Under the pieces are notes generated by a model. It worked only from the letters and a program-made list of their open reading frames with translations. It did no database searches and was not told the DNA's origin. A DNA stretch of 64,000 nt from Nocardioides aurantiacus. GTDB lineage: Bacteria; Actinomycetota; Actinomycetes; Propionibacteriales; Nocardioidaceae. This document shows, piece by piece, positions 32,201-40,355 of this stretch. The stretch's first letter is position 1, and every line of letters starts with the position of its first letter. The DNA is taken from the NCBI RefSeq assembly GCF_003752505.1, contig NZ_RKHO01000001.1, positions 1,116,001-1,180,000 on the forward strand, in the 5' to 3' direction. Both the position numbers and the translations under genes were made by a program.

Positions 32201-32897
32201 CTACGGCGCCGGCATCCTGCAGGTCGTCGAGAACGGCAGCTGGCGCGACGACCAGGACCTCGCCGAGGTCTACACGGCCTGGGGCGGGTTCGCCTACGGC
32301 CGCGACCTCGACGGGGCGGCGGCGGCCGACGACATGCGCACCAACTACCGGCGCATCAAGGTGGCGGCGAAGAACATCGACACCCGTGAGCACGACATCG
32401 CCGACTCCGACGACTACTTCCAGTACCACGGCGGCATGGTCGCCACCGTCCGTGCGCTGACCGGCAGCTCGCCCGAGGCCTACGTCGGCGACTCGACCAC
32501 GCCCGACGCGGTGCGCACCCGCACGCTGCAGGAGGAGACCAACCGCGTCTTCCGCTCCCGCGTGGTCAACCCGCGCTGGATCGCCGCGATGCAGCGCCAC
32601 GGCTACAAGGGCGCCTTCGAGCTCGCCGCGACCGTGGACTACCTGTTCGGCTTCGACGCCACGACCGGCGTGGTCCACGACTGGATGTACGCCGCGCTGG
32701 CGCAGGAGTACGTCCTCGACGAGACCAACCAGGCGTTCATGAAGCAGTCCAACCCCTGGGCGCTGCGCGGCATCGTGGAGAAGCTCCACGAGGCCGTCGA
32801 CCGCGGCCTGTGGGCCGAGCCCGACGCCGACCTGTTGGCGCAGATGCAGCAGGTCTACCTGGATCTCGAGGGCGACCTGGAGGACCGGGAGTCGTGA
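29268..32897 (+). CDS. cobN: Cobaltochelatase large subunit CobN
   Basis: A 1209-residue chelatase that inserts Co(II) into hydrogenobyrinic acid a,c-diamide with ATP, in complex with an AAA and a VWA subunit. Length is standard. Recognisable blocks are YPTKHSRVGNAVGLDTP, VVHLGKHGSMEWLPGKN (the metal- and tetrapyrrole-site motif shared with magnesium chelatase BchH), LPTGRNFYTVDPRAVPS, and the late RNPRWIAAM-like region followed by TVDYLFGFDATTGVVHDW. Translation starts at GTG 29268 with AGGA upstream, inside riboswitch control. The fused AAA-VWA protein at 48593 is its probable partner. The stop overlaps the start of cobF. Confidence 0.96.
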   Translation: MTSPRIALLSTSDTDLLSARASGADYVYANPARPGHQSMAEVIEGADLVVGRILGSPTDLCSGFARIRDTGMPMLVLGGEEQPSAELMELSTVPMGVAAEAHRYLAQGGPTNLAQLHAFLSDTVLLTGEGFEAPAEVAPWGWAERGPSVEAVETTAGDLPRVGILYYRAHEVSGNTAFAHALADAVDATGQAVGVPIFSSSLRTAPDELYAALGTLDALVVTVLAAGGSKPATASAGGDDEAWDVERMAALDIPILQGLCLTSSRAEWEASDDGVSPLDSATQVAIPEFDGRIITAPFSFKEIDEDGLPRYVADPERAARVAGIAVAHARLRHVPASERKVALMLSAYPTKHSRVGNAVGLDTPVSTIRLLRRMRDAGYDLGGPGAIPGLDLEDDTEAGDALIHALIAAGGQDEEWLTNAQLTDAHVRITPEQYDAWTADLDAGLKSDMVEAWGPAPGRLFVNDAGEIVLATVTAGNVVLLIQPPRGFGENPVAIYHDPDLAPSHHYLAAYRWLAARPEAGGFGADAVVHLGKHGSMEWLPGKNAALSAACATDAAIGNLPLIYPFLVNDPGEGAQAKRRAHATIVDHLIPPMARAESYGDIARLEQLLDEHANIAAMDPAKLPAVRGEIWQLMHAAEMHRDLGLEERPDDEEFDDFILHVDGWLCEIKDAQIRDGLHVLGQAPEAGAEVNLVLAMLRASQVFGGDSKAVPGLRSALGLKEGAEAVTAVDEIEAQARDLVQRLADADWSPAAVTGLHDDPLVQDVLSFAATQVVPRLRRTTDELDAVLHALDGGFVHAGPSGSPLRGLVNVLPTGRNFYTVDPRAVPSRLAWGTGQAMAESLVQRYLDDTGGYPESVGLSVWGTSAMRTSGDDVAEVLALLGVRPEWDEASRRVNELKVVPLEELGRPRIDVTVRISGFFRDAFPHVVAMLDDAVQLVAVLEEPAEANFVAAHARADLAEHGDQRRATTRIFGSKPGSYGAGILQVVENGSWRDDQDLAEVYTAWGGFAYGRDLDGAAAADDMRTNYRRIKVAAKNIDTREHDIADSDDYFQYHGGMVATVRALTGSSPEAYVGDSTTPDAVRTRTLQEETNRVFRSRVVNPRWIAAMQRHGYKGAFELAATVDYLFGFDATTGVVHDWMYAALAQEYVLDETNQAFMKQSNPWALRGIVEKLHEAVDRGLWAEPDADLLAQMQQVYLDLEGDLEDRES

Positions 32898-33748
32898 GTC
32901 CCACGACGCGCCCGGGCGCGTCCTCAGGCACACGACCCGGCGCCGGTGGGGTGCGCCGGGTCCGGCTGATCGGGGTCGGGCCGGGCGACCCCGACCAGGT
33001 GACGCTCGAGGCGGTGCGGGCGATGCGTGAGGTCGACTTCTTCGTCGTCTCCGACAAGTCCGGCGCCGGCGACGACGACCCCCTGGTGGCGGCCCGCGAG
33101 CGGCTGCTCGAGCGTCACCTGGACGGCCCGGCGCGCGTCGTACGCGTGGACGACCCGGTGCGCGAGCGGCGGCCCGACCGGACGGCGAGCGACCAGGAGT
33201 ACGCCGAGGTCGTGGCCTCCTGGCACGAGGCCCGCGCCGCGGCGTTCGAGCAGGCGCTGCTGGACCACGACGGCGACGCGGGGTTCCTGGTGTGGGGCGA
33301 CCCGGCGTTCTACGACTCGACCATCCGCGTGCTCGAGCAGGTGCGCGACCGGGGGCGGGTGCCGCTGGCGGTCGAGGTGGTCCCCGGCATCTCCAGCATC
33401 CAGCTGCTCGCGGCCCGCCACGCGATCGTGCTCCACGAGGTGGGACAGCCGATGCACGTGACGACCGGACGCCGGCTCGCCGAGGCCGTCGAGTCGGGCC
33501 AGGACAACGTCGTGGTGATGCTCAACCGCTCGATGGAGCTGGCCGGCCTGGACGACTGGTGGATCTGGTGGGGCGCCGACCTCGGCACGCCGCACGAGGA
33601 GCTGGTCGCGGGTCGGGTCGGTGACGTCCGCGACGAGATCGACGCCGCGCGGCAGCGGGCCAGGGCGGCGGCCGGCTGGGTGATGGACGTGTTCCTGCTG
33701 CGCAGGGTCTCGACGGGCTCGACCGACGACCGGGAGGTGGCGCCGTGA
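32894..33748 (+). CDS. cobF: Precorrin-6A synthase (deacetylating) CobF
   Basis: A 284-residue SAM-dependent methyltransferase that methylates C1 of precorrin-5 and releases acetate, an aerobic-pathway marker. VRLIGVGPGDPDQVTLEAVRAM is the tetrapyrrole methylase start. VVPGISSIQLLAARHAIVLHEVGQPMHVTTGRRL and LNRSMELAGLDDWWIWWGADLGTPHEEL are characteristic of CobF. Its GTG overlaps the cobN stop. The N-terminal 20 residues and the last 15 are low-complexity and unlike the family. Next gene starts as GTGA. Confidence 0.93.
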   Translation: MSPTTRPGASSGTRPGAGGVRRVRLIGVGPGDPDQVTLEAVRAMREVDFFVVSDKSGAGDDDPLVAARERLLERHLDGPARVVRVDDPVRERRPDRTASDQEYAEVVASWHEARAAAFEQALLDHDGDAGFLVWGDPAFYDSTIRVLEQVRDRGRVPLAVEVVPGISSIQLLAARHAIVLHEVGQPMHVTTGRRLAEAVESGQDNVVVMLNRSMELAGLDDWWIWWGADLGTPHEELVAGRVGDVRDEIDAARQRARAAAGWVMDVFLLRRVSTGSTDDREVAP

Positions 33749-34086
33749 GCCGGCCCGACCGCGACGTGATGCTGTGCCGCGACTGCTGCTGCGGCACCGA
33801 CAAGCACCCCCGCACCGACCACGACGGCCAGCGCGACGCGCTGCTGGCGATGGACGGCGTCGCCGGGGTGCGGGTGCGCGTCGTGGACTGCCTGGACCAG
33901 TGCGACCGCAGCAACGTCGTCCTGGTCCGCGACTTCACCGGCGGCCGGCGCCCGGTCGACACCTGGCTCGGCGGGGTGCTCGACCCGAGGGCGACCGAGC
34001 GGGTGGTCGACTGGGTCAGCGAGGGCGGCGAGCTGCCACGCGAGCTCGAGCCGCACCGCTTCGGGCAGAACCGCCGGGGGCGGTGA
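33745..34086 (+). CDS. (2Fe-2S) ferredoxin-like protein of the cob operon
   Basis: A 113-residue small protein with a thioredoxin-like ferredoxin pattern: LCRDCCCGTDKHP near residue 10 and VDCLDQCDRSNVV near residue 48 give four well-placed cysteines for a [2Fe-2S] cluster, plus one extra in the C-C-C run. Such proteins occur next to cob genes in actinobacteria and may supply electrons for cobalt reduction before adenosylation, or for a redox step of ring formation. The evidence for either is only context. GTG 33745 overlaps the cobF stop; cobQ begins 5 bp after its stop. Confidence 0.82.
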   Translation: MSRPDRDVMLCRDCCCGTDKHPRTDHDGQRDALLAMDGVAGVRVRVVDCLDQCDRSNVVLVRDFTGGRRPVDTWLGGVLDPRATERVVDWVSEGGELPRELEPHRFGQNRRGR

Positions 34087-34090
34087 GCAG

Positions 34091-35581
34091 GTGACGCGCG
34101 CCGGTGCGCTGCTGGTCGCGGGCACGACGTCGGACGCCGGCAAGAGCGTCGTCACGACCGGGCTCTGCCGCGCGCTGGTGCGCCGCGGGCTGCGGGTCGC
34201 GCCGTTCAAGGCGCAGAACATGTCGAACAACTCGATGGTCACCCGCGACGGCGCCGAGATCGGCCGGGCGCAGTGGGTGCAGGCGCTGGCCGCGCGGGCC
34301 GAGCCCGAGGCGGCGATGAACCCCGTGCTGCTCAAGCCCGGCGGGGAGATGCGCAGCCACGTCGTGGTGATGGGCAAGCCGGCGGGGGAGGTGTCCTCGC
34401 GCGACTTCGTCGACGGGCGGCGCCACCTGGCGCGGGCGGCGTACGACGCCTTCGACGACCTCGCCGGGCGCGTCGACGTGGTCGTCGCCGAGGGGGCGGG
34501 CAGCCCGGCGGAGATCAACCTGCGGGCCAGCGACTACGTCAACCTGGGGCTGGCGCAGCACGCCGGGATGGCGGCGGTCGTGGTGGGCGACATCGACCGG
34601 GGTGGCGTGTTCGCGGCGATGCTCGGCACGGTCGCGCTGCTCGAGCCGGCGGACCAGCGGCTGGTGGCGGGGTTCGTGGTCAACAAGTTCCGCGGCGACC
34701 GCACCCTGCTCGAGCCCGGGCTGCGGCAGCTCGAGGAGCTGACCGGGCGGCCGGTGCACGGGGTGCTGCCGTGGGACCCCGACCTGTGGCTGGACTCCGA
34801 GGACGCGCTCGACCTGACCGGTCGTCGGACGGGGTCGCAGGGCGCGCTGAAGGTGGTCGTCGTACGCCTGCCGCGGATCAGCAACTTCACCGACGTCGAC
34901 GCCCTCGGGCTCGAGCCCGACCTCGACGTCGTCTTCGCCAGCGACCCGCGCGACGTCGCGGACGCCGACCTCGTGGTGCTGCCCGGCACCCGGGCGACGA
35001 TCAGCGACCTGGGCTGGCTGCGCTCCCGCGGGCTGGACCGCGCGGTGCTGGCCCACGCCGCGGCGGGAAAGCCGGTGCTCGGCATCTGCGGCGGTTTCCA
35101 GATGCTGGGCCGCACGGTCGCCGACCCGACCGGCGTCGAGGGTGCCGCGGGCGCCTCGGTGCAGGGGCTGGGCCTGCTCGACGTGCGCACCGACTTCGCG
35201 GCCGAGAAGGTGCTGCGCCTGCCGACGGGGGCGGCGCTGGGCGAGACGACCACGGGCTACGAGATCCACCACGGACGGATCACGCGGGGGGACGCCGAGG
35301 AGTTCCTGGGCGGGGCGCGCGCGGGGTCGGTGTTCGGCACGATGTGGCACGGCAGCCTCGAGGGCGACGCGTTCCGGCAGGCGTTCCTGGGCGAGGTCGC
35401 GCAGGCGCTGGGCGGCTCACGCGCCCCGTCGACGGTGAGCTTCCCGGCCAGCCGGGAGCGGCGGCTCGACCTGCTCGGCGACCTGGTCGAGGAGCACCTC
35501 GACGTGGACGCCCTGCTGGCGCTCGCGCTCGACGGCCCGCCGGCGGGGCTGCGACTCCTGGAGCCGGGGGCGTCGCGATGA
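34091..35581 (+). CDS. cobQ: Cobyric acid synthase CobQ
   Basis: A 496-residue amidotransferase that adds four amides to adenosylcobyrinic acid a,c-diamide with glutamine and ATP. The N-terminal DTBS-like domain has the P-loop-like [19 protein letters not shown] and [10 protein letters not shown]. The C-terminal class I glutaminase has the nucleophile in [10 protein letters not shown], with EIHHG and [12 protein letters not shown] carrying the His and partner residues. Length is standard. The stop overlaps the cobK start as ATGA. It is the sixth-to-last amidation step of corrin assembly in an operon led by cobN. Confidence 0.96.
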   Translation: MTRAGALLVAGTTSDAGKSVVTTGLCRALVRRGLRVAPFKAQNMSNNSMVTRDGAEIGRAQWVQALAARAEPEAAMNPVLLKPGGEMRSHVVVMGKPAGEVSSRDFVDGRRHLARAAYDAFDDLAGRVDVVVAEGAGSPAEINLRASDYVNLGLAQHAGMAAVVVGDIDRGGVFAAMLGTVALLEPADQRLVAGFVVNKFRGDRTLLEPGLRQLEELTGRPVHGVLPWDPDLWLDSEDALDLTGRRTGSQGALKVVVVRLPRISNFTDVDALGLEPDLDVVFASDPRDVADADLVVLPGTRATISDLGWLRSRGLDRAVLAHAAAGKPVLGICGGFQMLGRTVADPTGVEGAAGASVQGLGLLDVRTDFAAEKVLRLPTGAALGETTTGYEIHHGRITRGDAEEFLGGARAGSVFGTMWHGSLEGDAFRQAFLGEVAQALGGSRAPSTVSFPASRERRLDLLGDLVEEHLDVDALLALALDGPPAGLRLLEPGASR

Positions 35582-36321
35582 GCGTGCTGCTGCTCGGCGG
35601 CACGGGGGAGGCCCGCGCGCTGGCCGCGGCGCTCGTCGACCGGGACGTGGCTGTGCTGTCGTCGCTGGCGGGGCGGGTCGCGCGACCGCGGCTGCCGGTG
35701 GGGGAGGTGCGGATCGGCGGTTTCGGGGGGACCGCCGGCCTGGTCGCCCACTTGCGCGCCACCGCACCGTCCGTCGTGGTGGACGCGACCCATCCCTTCG
35801 CTGCCACCATCTCCGCGCACGCGGCGCAGGCCTGCGCCGAGGTCGGGGTCGCGCTGCTGCGGCTGGCGCGGCCCGGCTGGGAGCCGGCGCCCGGCTGGCA
35901 CCTGGTCGACTCCCACGAGGAGGCCGCCCGGGCGGCGGCGTCGCTGGGGTCGCGGCCGTTCCTGACCGTGGGGCGGCAGTCGTTGGAGTCCTTCACCGGC
36001 CCGCTGGCCTCCGCGGCGGCGCTGGTGCGGGTGGTCGACGAGCCGTCGGTGCCGCTCCCGGACTCCTGGACCCTGCTGCGCGACCGCGGCCCCTACCTCG
36101 TCGACGGCGAGCTGGCCCTGCTCCGCGCCCACGCCGCCGACGTGCTGGTGACGAAGGACTCGGGCGGGTCCCACACCCACCCCAAGCTCGATGCCGCGGC
36201 GCGGCTGGGCGTCCCCGTGGTCGTCGTACGCCGTCCGGAGGCGCCGGCCGGTGTCGCCACCGTCGCCACGGTGGACGAGGCTGTGGCGTGGGTGCTGTCG
36301 ACGTCAGGGGTCCGCTCGTGA
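35578..36321 (+). CDS. cobK: Precorrin-6A reductase CobK
   Basis: A 247-residue NADPH-dependent reductase that converts precorrin-6A to precorrin-6[17 protein letters not shown] is the nucleotide loop, [21 protein letters not shown] and [12 protein letters not shown] are family blocks, and [17 protein letters not shown] is the signature near the end. Length is standard. The ATG overlaps the cobQ stop by ATGA, and the stop overlaps the cobU start by GTGA, so expression is coupled along the operon. Confidence 0.94.
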   Translation: MSVLLLGGTGEARALAAALVDRDVAVLSSLAGRVARPRLPVGEVRIGGFGGTAGLVAHLRATAPSVVVDATHPFAATISAHAAQACAEVGVALLRLARPGWEPAPGWHLVDSHEEAARAAASLGSRPFLTVGRQSLESFTGPLASAAALVRVVDEPSVPLPDSWTLLRDRGPYLVDGELALLRAHAADVLVTKDSGGSHTHPKLDAAARLGVPVVVVRRPEAPAGVATVATVDEAVAWVLSTSGVRS

Positions 36322-36845
36322 AGGTGCTGGTGACCGGTGGGGTGCGGTCGGGCAAGTCGCGCCACGCGGAGGAGCTGCTGGTGGGGCAGCCGTCGGTGAC
36401 CTACGTCGCCCCCGGCCCGACCACCGACGAGGACCCCGACCCCGACTGGGCCGACCGCGTCGCCGCCCACCGCGAGCGCCGCCCGGCGAGCTGGACGACG
36501 CGGGAGTCCCGCGACCTCGGCGCTGCCCTGGCCGTCGAGGGCGCCGTGCTCGTCGACTGCCTCGGCACCTGGCTGACCGCGGTGATCGACGAGGCGCAGG
36601 CGTGGGAGCAGCCGTCGGCCGACGTCCACGCCCTGGTGTCGGCCCGCCTCACGGTCGCCGTCGCGGCACTGTCGGCGGCCGCCGGACCGGTGGTGCTGGT
36701 GACCAACGAGGTCGGCCTGGGCGTCGTGCCCTCCCACCGGTCCGGCCGCCTCTTCCGCGACCTCCTCGGCACCGTCAACCAGACCCTCGGCGCCGCCTGC
36801 GACGAGGTCCACCTCGTGGTGGCCGGTCGGGTGCTGGTGCTCTGA
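36318..36845 (+). CDS. cobU: Adenosylcobinamide kinase / guanylyltransferase CobU
   Basis: A 175-residue bifunctional enzyme that phosphorylates adenosylcobinamide and transfers GMP. The P-loop [12 protein letters not shown] is at the start, VDCLGTWLT and [31 protein letters not shown] follow, and [10 protein letters not shown] ends the fold. The His that accepts GMP is expected in [12 protein letters not shown]. It is the last gene of the cobN operon; an inverted-repeat element follows the stop by 30 bp. Confidence 0.93.
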   Translation: MKVLVTGGVRSGKSRHAEELLVGQPSVTYVAPGPTTDEDPDPDWADRVAAHRERRPASWTTRESRDLGAALAVEGAVLVDCLGTWLTAVIDEAQAWEQPSADVHALVSARLTVAVAALSAAAGPVVLVTNEVGLGVVPSHRSGRLFRDLLGTVNQTLGAACDEVHLVVAGRVLVL

Positions 36846-36875
36846 GGGGTCGGGGCGGGCGGCCCTGGGCGGGGT

Positions 36876-36955
36876 CCCCATGTAACGCGGTGTTACTGCA
36901 CCCGTACACCCGTTCTGGGGCTTGTTCACATGCAACAACCCCGCGTTACATGGGG
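36876..36955. repeat. 80-bp inverted-repeat element
   Basis: The perfect 15-bp arms CCCCATGTAACGCGG (36876-36890) and CCGCGTTACATGGGG (36941-36955) are extended inward with 7 of the next 10 bases paired. The left arm also contains GTAAC-N5-GTTAC. The 50-bp spacer is less GC-rich than the surroundings. It could be a non-autonomous mobile element, a hairpin terminator of cobU, or a regulator site for the next gene. Confidence 0.75.
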
Positions 36956-36979
36956 ATCGGGGGCTGGTTGGATGACGGA

Positions 36980-37645
36980 GTGACGTACTCCCCGGACGAG
37001 CGCGAGGGCGTGCCGTGGGCGATGCAGGTCGTGGTGCGGGTCGAGAAGGACCCGGCGCCGGAGCACCTGGCGGTGCTGCGGTCGACGGCGTCGGCGGTCG
37101 CGCTGGCGCTGGCCGCGTTCACCGCCCCGGAGGCCGACGACGAGGTGCGGGCCCGGGCCGAGGAGTGGCGGTCGGGCCCCATCCGCAAGGTCGTACGCCG
37201 CGCCCGCGGCGCCGGCTGGACCCGCCAGCTCGCCGTCCCCGGGGTGCTGGTGCACGCGGGCGAGGTCGACGTGGCCGTCCACGTGCCCGGCCGTGTCGAC
37301 GAGGTGGACCCCGAGATCGCCCGGCTCCAGGTGGGCGGGCTGACGCTCGAGGGGGCCGACGCCGGCGTCGAGGCCCCGGTCGACGTCGTGCTCAACCCCC
37401 GCGTCGCGATGACCACGGGCAAGGCCGCGGCCCAGGTCGGGCACGCGGCCCAGCTGGTGCTGCAGGCGCTGCCGCCGGAGACCGCCGCGGCGTGGCTGGC
37501 CGACGGCGCGCCGGTCACCGTGCGGACCGCGGCCGACGACGAGTGGGAGCGGCTGCTCGCGACCGCGCCGGTCGTGGTGGCCGACGGCGGGTTCACCGAG
37601 GTCGCCCCGGGCACCGTCACGGTGGTCGCCACCCACGGGTGGTGA
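36980..37645 (+). CDS. Peptidyl-tRNA hydrolase 2-type protein
   Basis: A 221-residue protein whose C-terminal half matches PTH2: PRVAMTTGKAAAQVGHAAQLVLQAL carries the conserved Lys, Gln and His, and PVVVADGGFTEVAPGTVTVVATHG closes the fold. PTH2 releases peptides from stalled peptidyl-tRNA. The N-terminal 100 residues (VPWAMQVVVRVEKDPAPEHLAVLRSTASAVALALAAF) are an extra part seen in actinobacterial relatives. The start is uncertain: GTG 36980, ATG 37022, or ATG 36950 inside the inverted repeat. It stands within the B12 region but has no known link to it. Confidence 0.72.
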   Translation: MTYSPDEREGVPWAMQVVVRVEKDPAPEHLAVLRSTASAVALALAAFTAPEADDEVRARAEEWRSGPIRKVVRRARGAGWTRQLAVPGVLVHAGEVDVAVHVPGRVDEVDPEIARLQVGGLTLEGADAGVEAPVDVVLNPRVAMTTGKAAAQVGHAAQLVLQALPPETAAAWLADGAPVTVRTAADDEWERLLATAPVVVADGGFTEVAPGTVTVVATHGW

Positions 37646-37652
37646 GGCAGTC

Positions 37653-38384
37653 GTGACGACCCGCCCCCGCGTGCTCCTCGTGCACGGCCTCTGGGCGGGG
37701 CCGAGCACCTGGTGGCGGGTCGGGCCGGTGCTCGAGGAGCGCGGCTGGGAGGTCGAGCGGGTGACGCTCGCCGGTCACGGGGGTCGGCCGCTCGGGGCGG
37801 TCCGGTCGGTGGCGGACCTGGCCGACGACGTGGTCGAGCACCACGCGGCGGGCGCCCTGGTCGTCGGGCACTCGCTGGGGGCGGTGGTGGCGCTCGAGCT
37901 GGCCGCCCGTCCGTCGTACGCCGTGGGGGTGCTGCTCGAGGACCCGCCCGGCCCGGGCCGCACCCGGCGCAGCCGCGAGGACGCCGAGCAGCGCACCCGC
38001 GAGGACGCGGCCGCCCGGTCGGACCCGCACGCCGCGGTCTCCGAGCTGCTGCACGGCCATCCGACCTGGACGCGACGTGACGCCCGCACGGTGGTGGAGG
38101 GGCGGCTGCGCTCGGACCCGGAGCTGCAGCGGTTCTCGGCACGCCACCTCTCCTGGGACCTGCCGGCCCGCGTGGCCGCCTGCCCGGTGCCGGTCGGGCT
38201 GCTCGCGGCGGTGGGTCGCTACTCCGCGCTGGCCGAGCCCGACCGCGGCACGTTGACGAGGTCGCTGGCCCACGTCACCGAGGTGGAGTCCGGCCACCAC
38301 GTCCACCTCGACGCACCCGAGCGCTGGGTGGCGGCGGTCGACGCCTTCGGGACCTCGCTCGGTCGCGGTGGGCCGCCGCGGTGA
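37653..38384 (+). CDS. Alpha/beta hydrolase
   Basis: A 243-residue hydrolase of the alpha/beta fold. The oxyanion loop is LVHGLWAGPSTWW, the nucleophile elbow is VVGHSLGAVVALELA (Ser), and the late His is in VESGHHVHLDAPERWVAAV. The acid is probably Asp in the strand after the lid. Substrate unknown; esters or lactones are typical. GTG 37653 is 7 bp after the previous stop, suggesting co-transcription with the PTH2 gene. The region between its stop and the next gene (38385-38456) has no gene. Confidence 0.85.
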   Translation: MTTRPRVLLVHGLWAGPSTWWRVGPVLEERGWEVERVTLAGHGGRPLGAVRSVADLADDVVEHHAAGALVVGHSLGAVVALELAARPSYAVGVLLEDPPGPGRTRRSREDAEQRTREDAAARSDPHAAVSELLHGHPTWTRRDARTVVEGRLRSDPELQRFSARHLSWDLPARVAACPVPVGLLAAVGRYSALAEPDRGTLTRSLAHVTEVESGHHVHLDAPERWVAAVDAFGTSLGRGGPPR

Positions 38385-38456
38385 CGACGTGGCCGTCGGG
38401 GGCGCGCAGGAGGCAGCGTCCGCACCCCCCGGGGCTCGTCGGTCAGCGGGTGCACG

Positions 38457-39113
38457 TCAGGAGATGTGGTCCTCAAGGGTGGCGACGCCCGGCCCGGTCA
38501 GCTCCGGCAGCACGACCGGCCGGCCGCTGACGGCCAGCGCCAGCGCCTCGCTGGTGCCGCGGACCTCGGCACCGTCGCCGTGGGCCCAGTCCTGGTCGGT
38601 GGCGACCAGCCGCAGCCCGGTCAGCCGGCCCTTCGGAACGAAGCCGGACGCGCGCCGCCCCGAGACCACGAAGTCGAGCACCGGACGCCACCCGGCCGGG
38701 TCGGGCCCGACGTCGCGACCGAGCGGCCGGGCGGCGTCGCGCAGGTGGATGGCGCTGTCGGCGAGCGGCCCGTGCGCCCCGACGACGGGCGCGCTGAGGG
38801 GGGTGGCGGCGCGCTCGCGCAGGTCGCGGACGAGGTCGGCGGCGGGGCGCCGCGCATCGCGACGGGTGGTGTCGTCGACCATCCGGTGCAGGTCGCCCCG
38901 GGCCCGTACGACCTCGCGCAGCAGCCGCCACGGGGAGTGACCGCCCTCCGGCGGCACCAGGTGGGCGAGCACCTCGCGCACCGTCCAACCGGCGCACAGG
39001 CTGGGCGTGCGCCACTCGTCGTCGGTGAGACCCTCGAACAGGTCTGCGGCCAGCAGCCGGTTGGCGGTGGCCAGGGCGAAGAGCTCGTCACGGGAGGTGT
39101 CCACGCGGCCCAC
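38457..39113 (-). CDS. Maleylpyruvate isomerase / DinB-like mycothiol-family protein
   Basis: A 218-residue helical-bundle protein of the mycothiol-dependent maleylpyruvate isomerase family. The N-terminus LFALATANRLLAADLFEGLTDDEWRTPSLCAGWTVREVLAHLV carries the C-A-G-W-x-V-x-x-x-x-x-H metal-site pattern that defines the family; a later pair of blocks (AIHLRDAARPLG, ATDQDWAHGDGAEVRG) gives the other metal His. Members catalyse mycothiol-linked isomerisation, transfer or detoxification. No substrate can be named from context. It is the last of three genes on this strand. Confidence 0.85.
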   Translation of the reverse strand: MGRVDTSRDELFALATANRLLAADLFEGLTDDEWRTPSLCAGWTVREVLAHLVPPEGGHSPWRLLREVVRARGDLHRMVDDTTRRDARRPAADLVRDLRERAATPLSAPVVGAHGPLADSAIHLRDAARPLGRDVGPDPAGWRPVLDFVVSGRRASGFVPKGRLTGLRLVATDQDWAHGDGAEVRGTSEALALAVSGRPVVLPELTGPGVATLEDHIS

Positions 39114-39126
39114 GGTAGGCCCCCGC

Positions 39127-39801
39127 TCAGGTCGTACGCCGCGCCAGCAGCGTCGAGTCCTCGATGTCGACGCTCTCCCCGTCGCGCTCGACGGTGCGTG
39201 GACGCTGCTCGACCACGACGGCCTCGAAGCCCTCGGGCAGGCCCGGCAGCAGCTCGGCGGCCTCCCACATCGCGCGGCGGTGGCTCTCGGTCAGCTGGGT
39301 GTGGTGCGCGGACGGCGCGTGGCCGACGACGAGCAGGTGCCCACCGGGCGCCACGGCCTCGGCGAGGCGGCGGGTGACCTCGACCATGCCGTGGTCCGGC
39401 GGGTGCAGGAAGTGGGTGGTGACGAGGTCGAACTGCCGGCCCTCCGCGGCGAAGGCACGCGCGTCGACCTGCCACCAGTCGGTGCGGTCGGCGACGCCGG
39501 CCTGCTCGGCGTGGCGGGCGGCCCGGGCGAGGCCGTTGGCGGAGAAGTCGGCGCCGGTTACGTGCCAGCCCTGCTGGGCCAGCCAGACCACGTCGCCGCC
39601 CTCCCCGCAGCCGACGTCGAGCGCGGTGCCGGGCGTCAGCCGCCCGGCCTCGGTGACCAGCTGGGGGTTGGGCCGGCCGCTCCACATCGCGTCGTCGCCG
39701 ACGTAGCGTTCCTCCCAGCCCGCGGGCTCGAAGAAGTCCGGCTCGGTGGGGTCCTGGTCGTGCTGCTGGTCGTGCTGGTGGTCGTGCTGGTGCTCGCTCA
39801 T
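39127..39801 (-). CDS. Class I SAM methyltransferase with His-rich N-terminus
   Basis: A 224-residue methyltransferase of the tellurite-resistance/thiopurine-like group: FFEPAGWEERYVGDDAMWSGRPNPQLV, then SAM motif LDVGCGEGGDVVWLAQQGWHVTGADFSANGLARA, then VTTHFLHPP. The first 17 residues are His, Asp and Gln (HQHDHQHDQQHDQD), encoded by a run of related triplets, and may bind metal. ATG 39801 is chosen because the frame upstream is unrelated. Substrate unknown; thiol or metalloid methylation is plausible from the group. It is 13 bp upstream of the isomerase-family gene. Confidence 0.85.
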   Translation of the reverse strand: MSEHQHDHQHDQQHDQDPTEPDFFEPAGWEERYVGDDAMWSGRPNPQLVTEAGRLTPGTALDVGCGEGGDVVWLAQQGWHVTGADFSANGLARAARHAEQAGVADRTDWWQVDARAFAAEGRQFDLVTTHFLHPPDHGMVEVTRRLAEAVAPGGHLLVVGHAPSAHHTQLTESHRRAMWEAAELLPGLPEGFEAVVVEQRPRTVERDGESVDIEDSTLLARRTT

Positions 39802-39929
39802 GGCACCAGGGTGGGCCCACCACCTCCGCGGTGACAAACCGCGTTGCCGTATCAGCAAACAACTCTCACGGCGCCCGCTCGGGCGTACGAACTGCGGGGT
39901 GGTCGATCGCCGCACCATGCCACCGGGTC

Positions 39930-40259
39930 TCACCCGGGCGTCGAGCCTCCGGCGACCTCGTAGTTCCAGACCTCGCTGTGGGTCGAGACCGGCGCCGGGG
40001 CGTCACCGCCGGCGCGCTCGACGGCTGAGCGGTGACCCTCGGAGAAGCCGGGGGAGCTGAGCCAGCCCTGGAACGACTCCTCGTCGCGCCACCGGGTGAT
40101 GACGAGCCACTGCGCGCGCTCGTCGGTGGGGCGGAGCAGCTCGAAGCCCTCGAACCCCTCCGCGCCGTCGACGGCGCCGGCGCGTGCGGCGAAGCGGTGG
40201 GCGAGCTCGTCGCCCGAGCCGGCGGGGACGGTGATGGCGTTGATCTTGATGACGGTCAC
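39930..40259 (-). CDS. Antibiotic biosynthesis monooxygenase (ABM) domain protein
   Basis: A 109-residue ferredoxin-like ABM fold protein. VIKINAITVPAGSGDELAHRFAARAGAVDGAEGFEGFELLRP and WLVITRWRDEESFQGWLSS are the two halves of the domain. The His, Asn and Trp positions used by heme-degrading IsdG enzymes are not all present, so heme breakdown is unproven; small quinone or flavin-linked oxygenation is possible. GTG 40259 is the only start that keeps the domain intact. It is first of three genes on this strand, divergent from the paralog pair. Confidence 0.75.
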   Translation of the reverse strand: MTVIKINAITVPAGSGDELAHRFAARAGAVDGAEGFEGFELLRPTDERAQWLVITRWRDEESFQGWLSSPGFSEGHRSAVERAGGDAPAPVSTHSEVWNYEVAGGSTPG

Positions 40260-40355
40260 GGGACCAGGGTGCCAGGGGGCGGGTCGGCGGCACCCCGCCA
40301 CTGCAGGCAGGGCCGTTCCCGGGCGACCGGCGCGGGTCTCGGAGAGGATGTGTCC

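Noticed and set aside
38385-38456. Gap between hydrolase and DinB-like gene whose minus-strand translation contains a GGCGRCLLRAPDGHVVTA-like stretch
   Set aside because: It is too short and has no start or stop that fits; it may be a gene remnant but cannot be supported.
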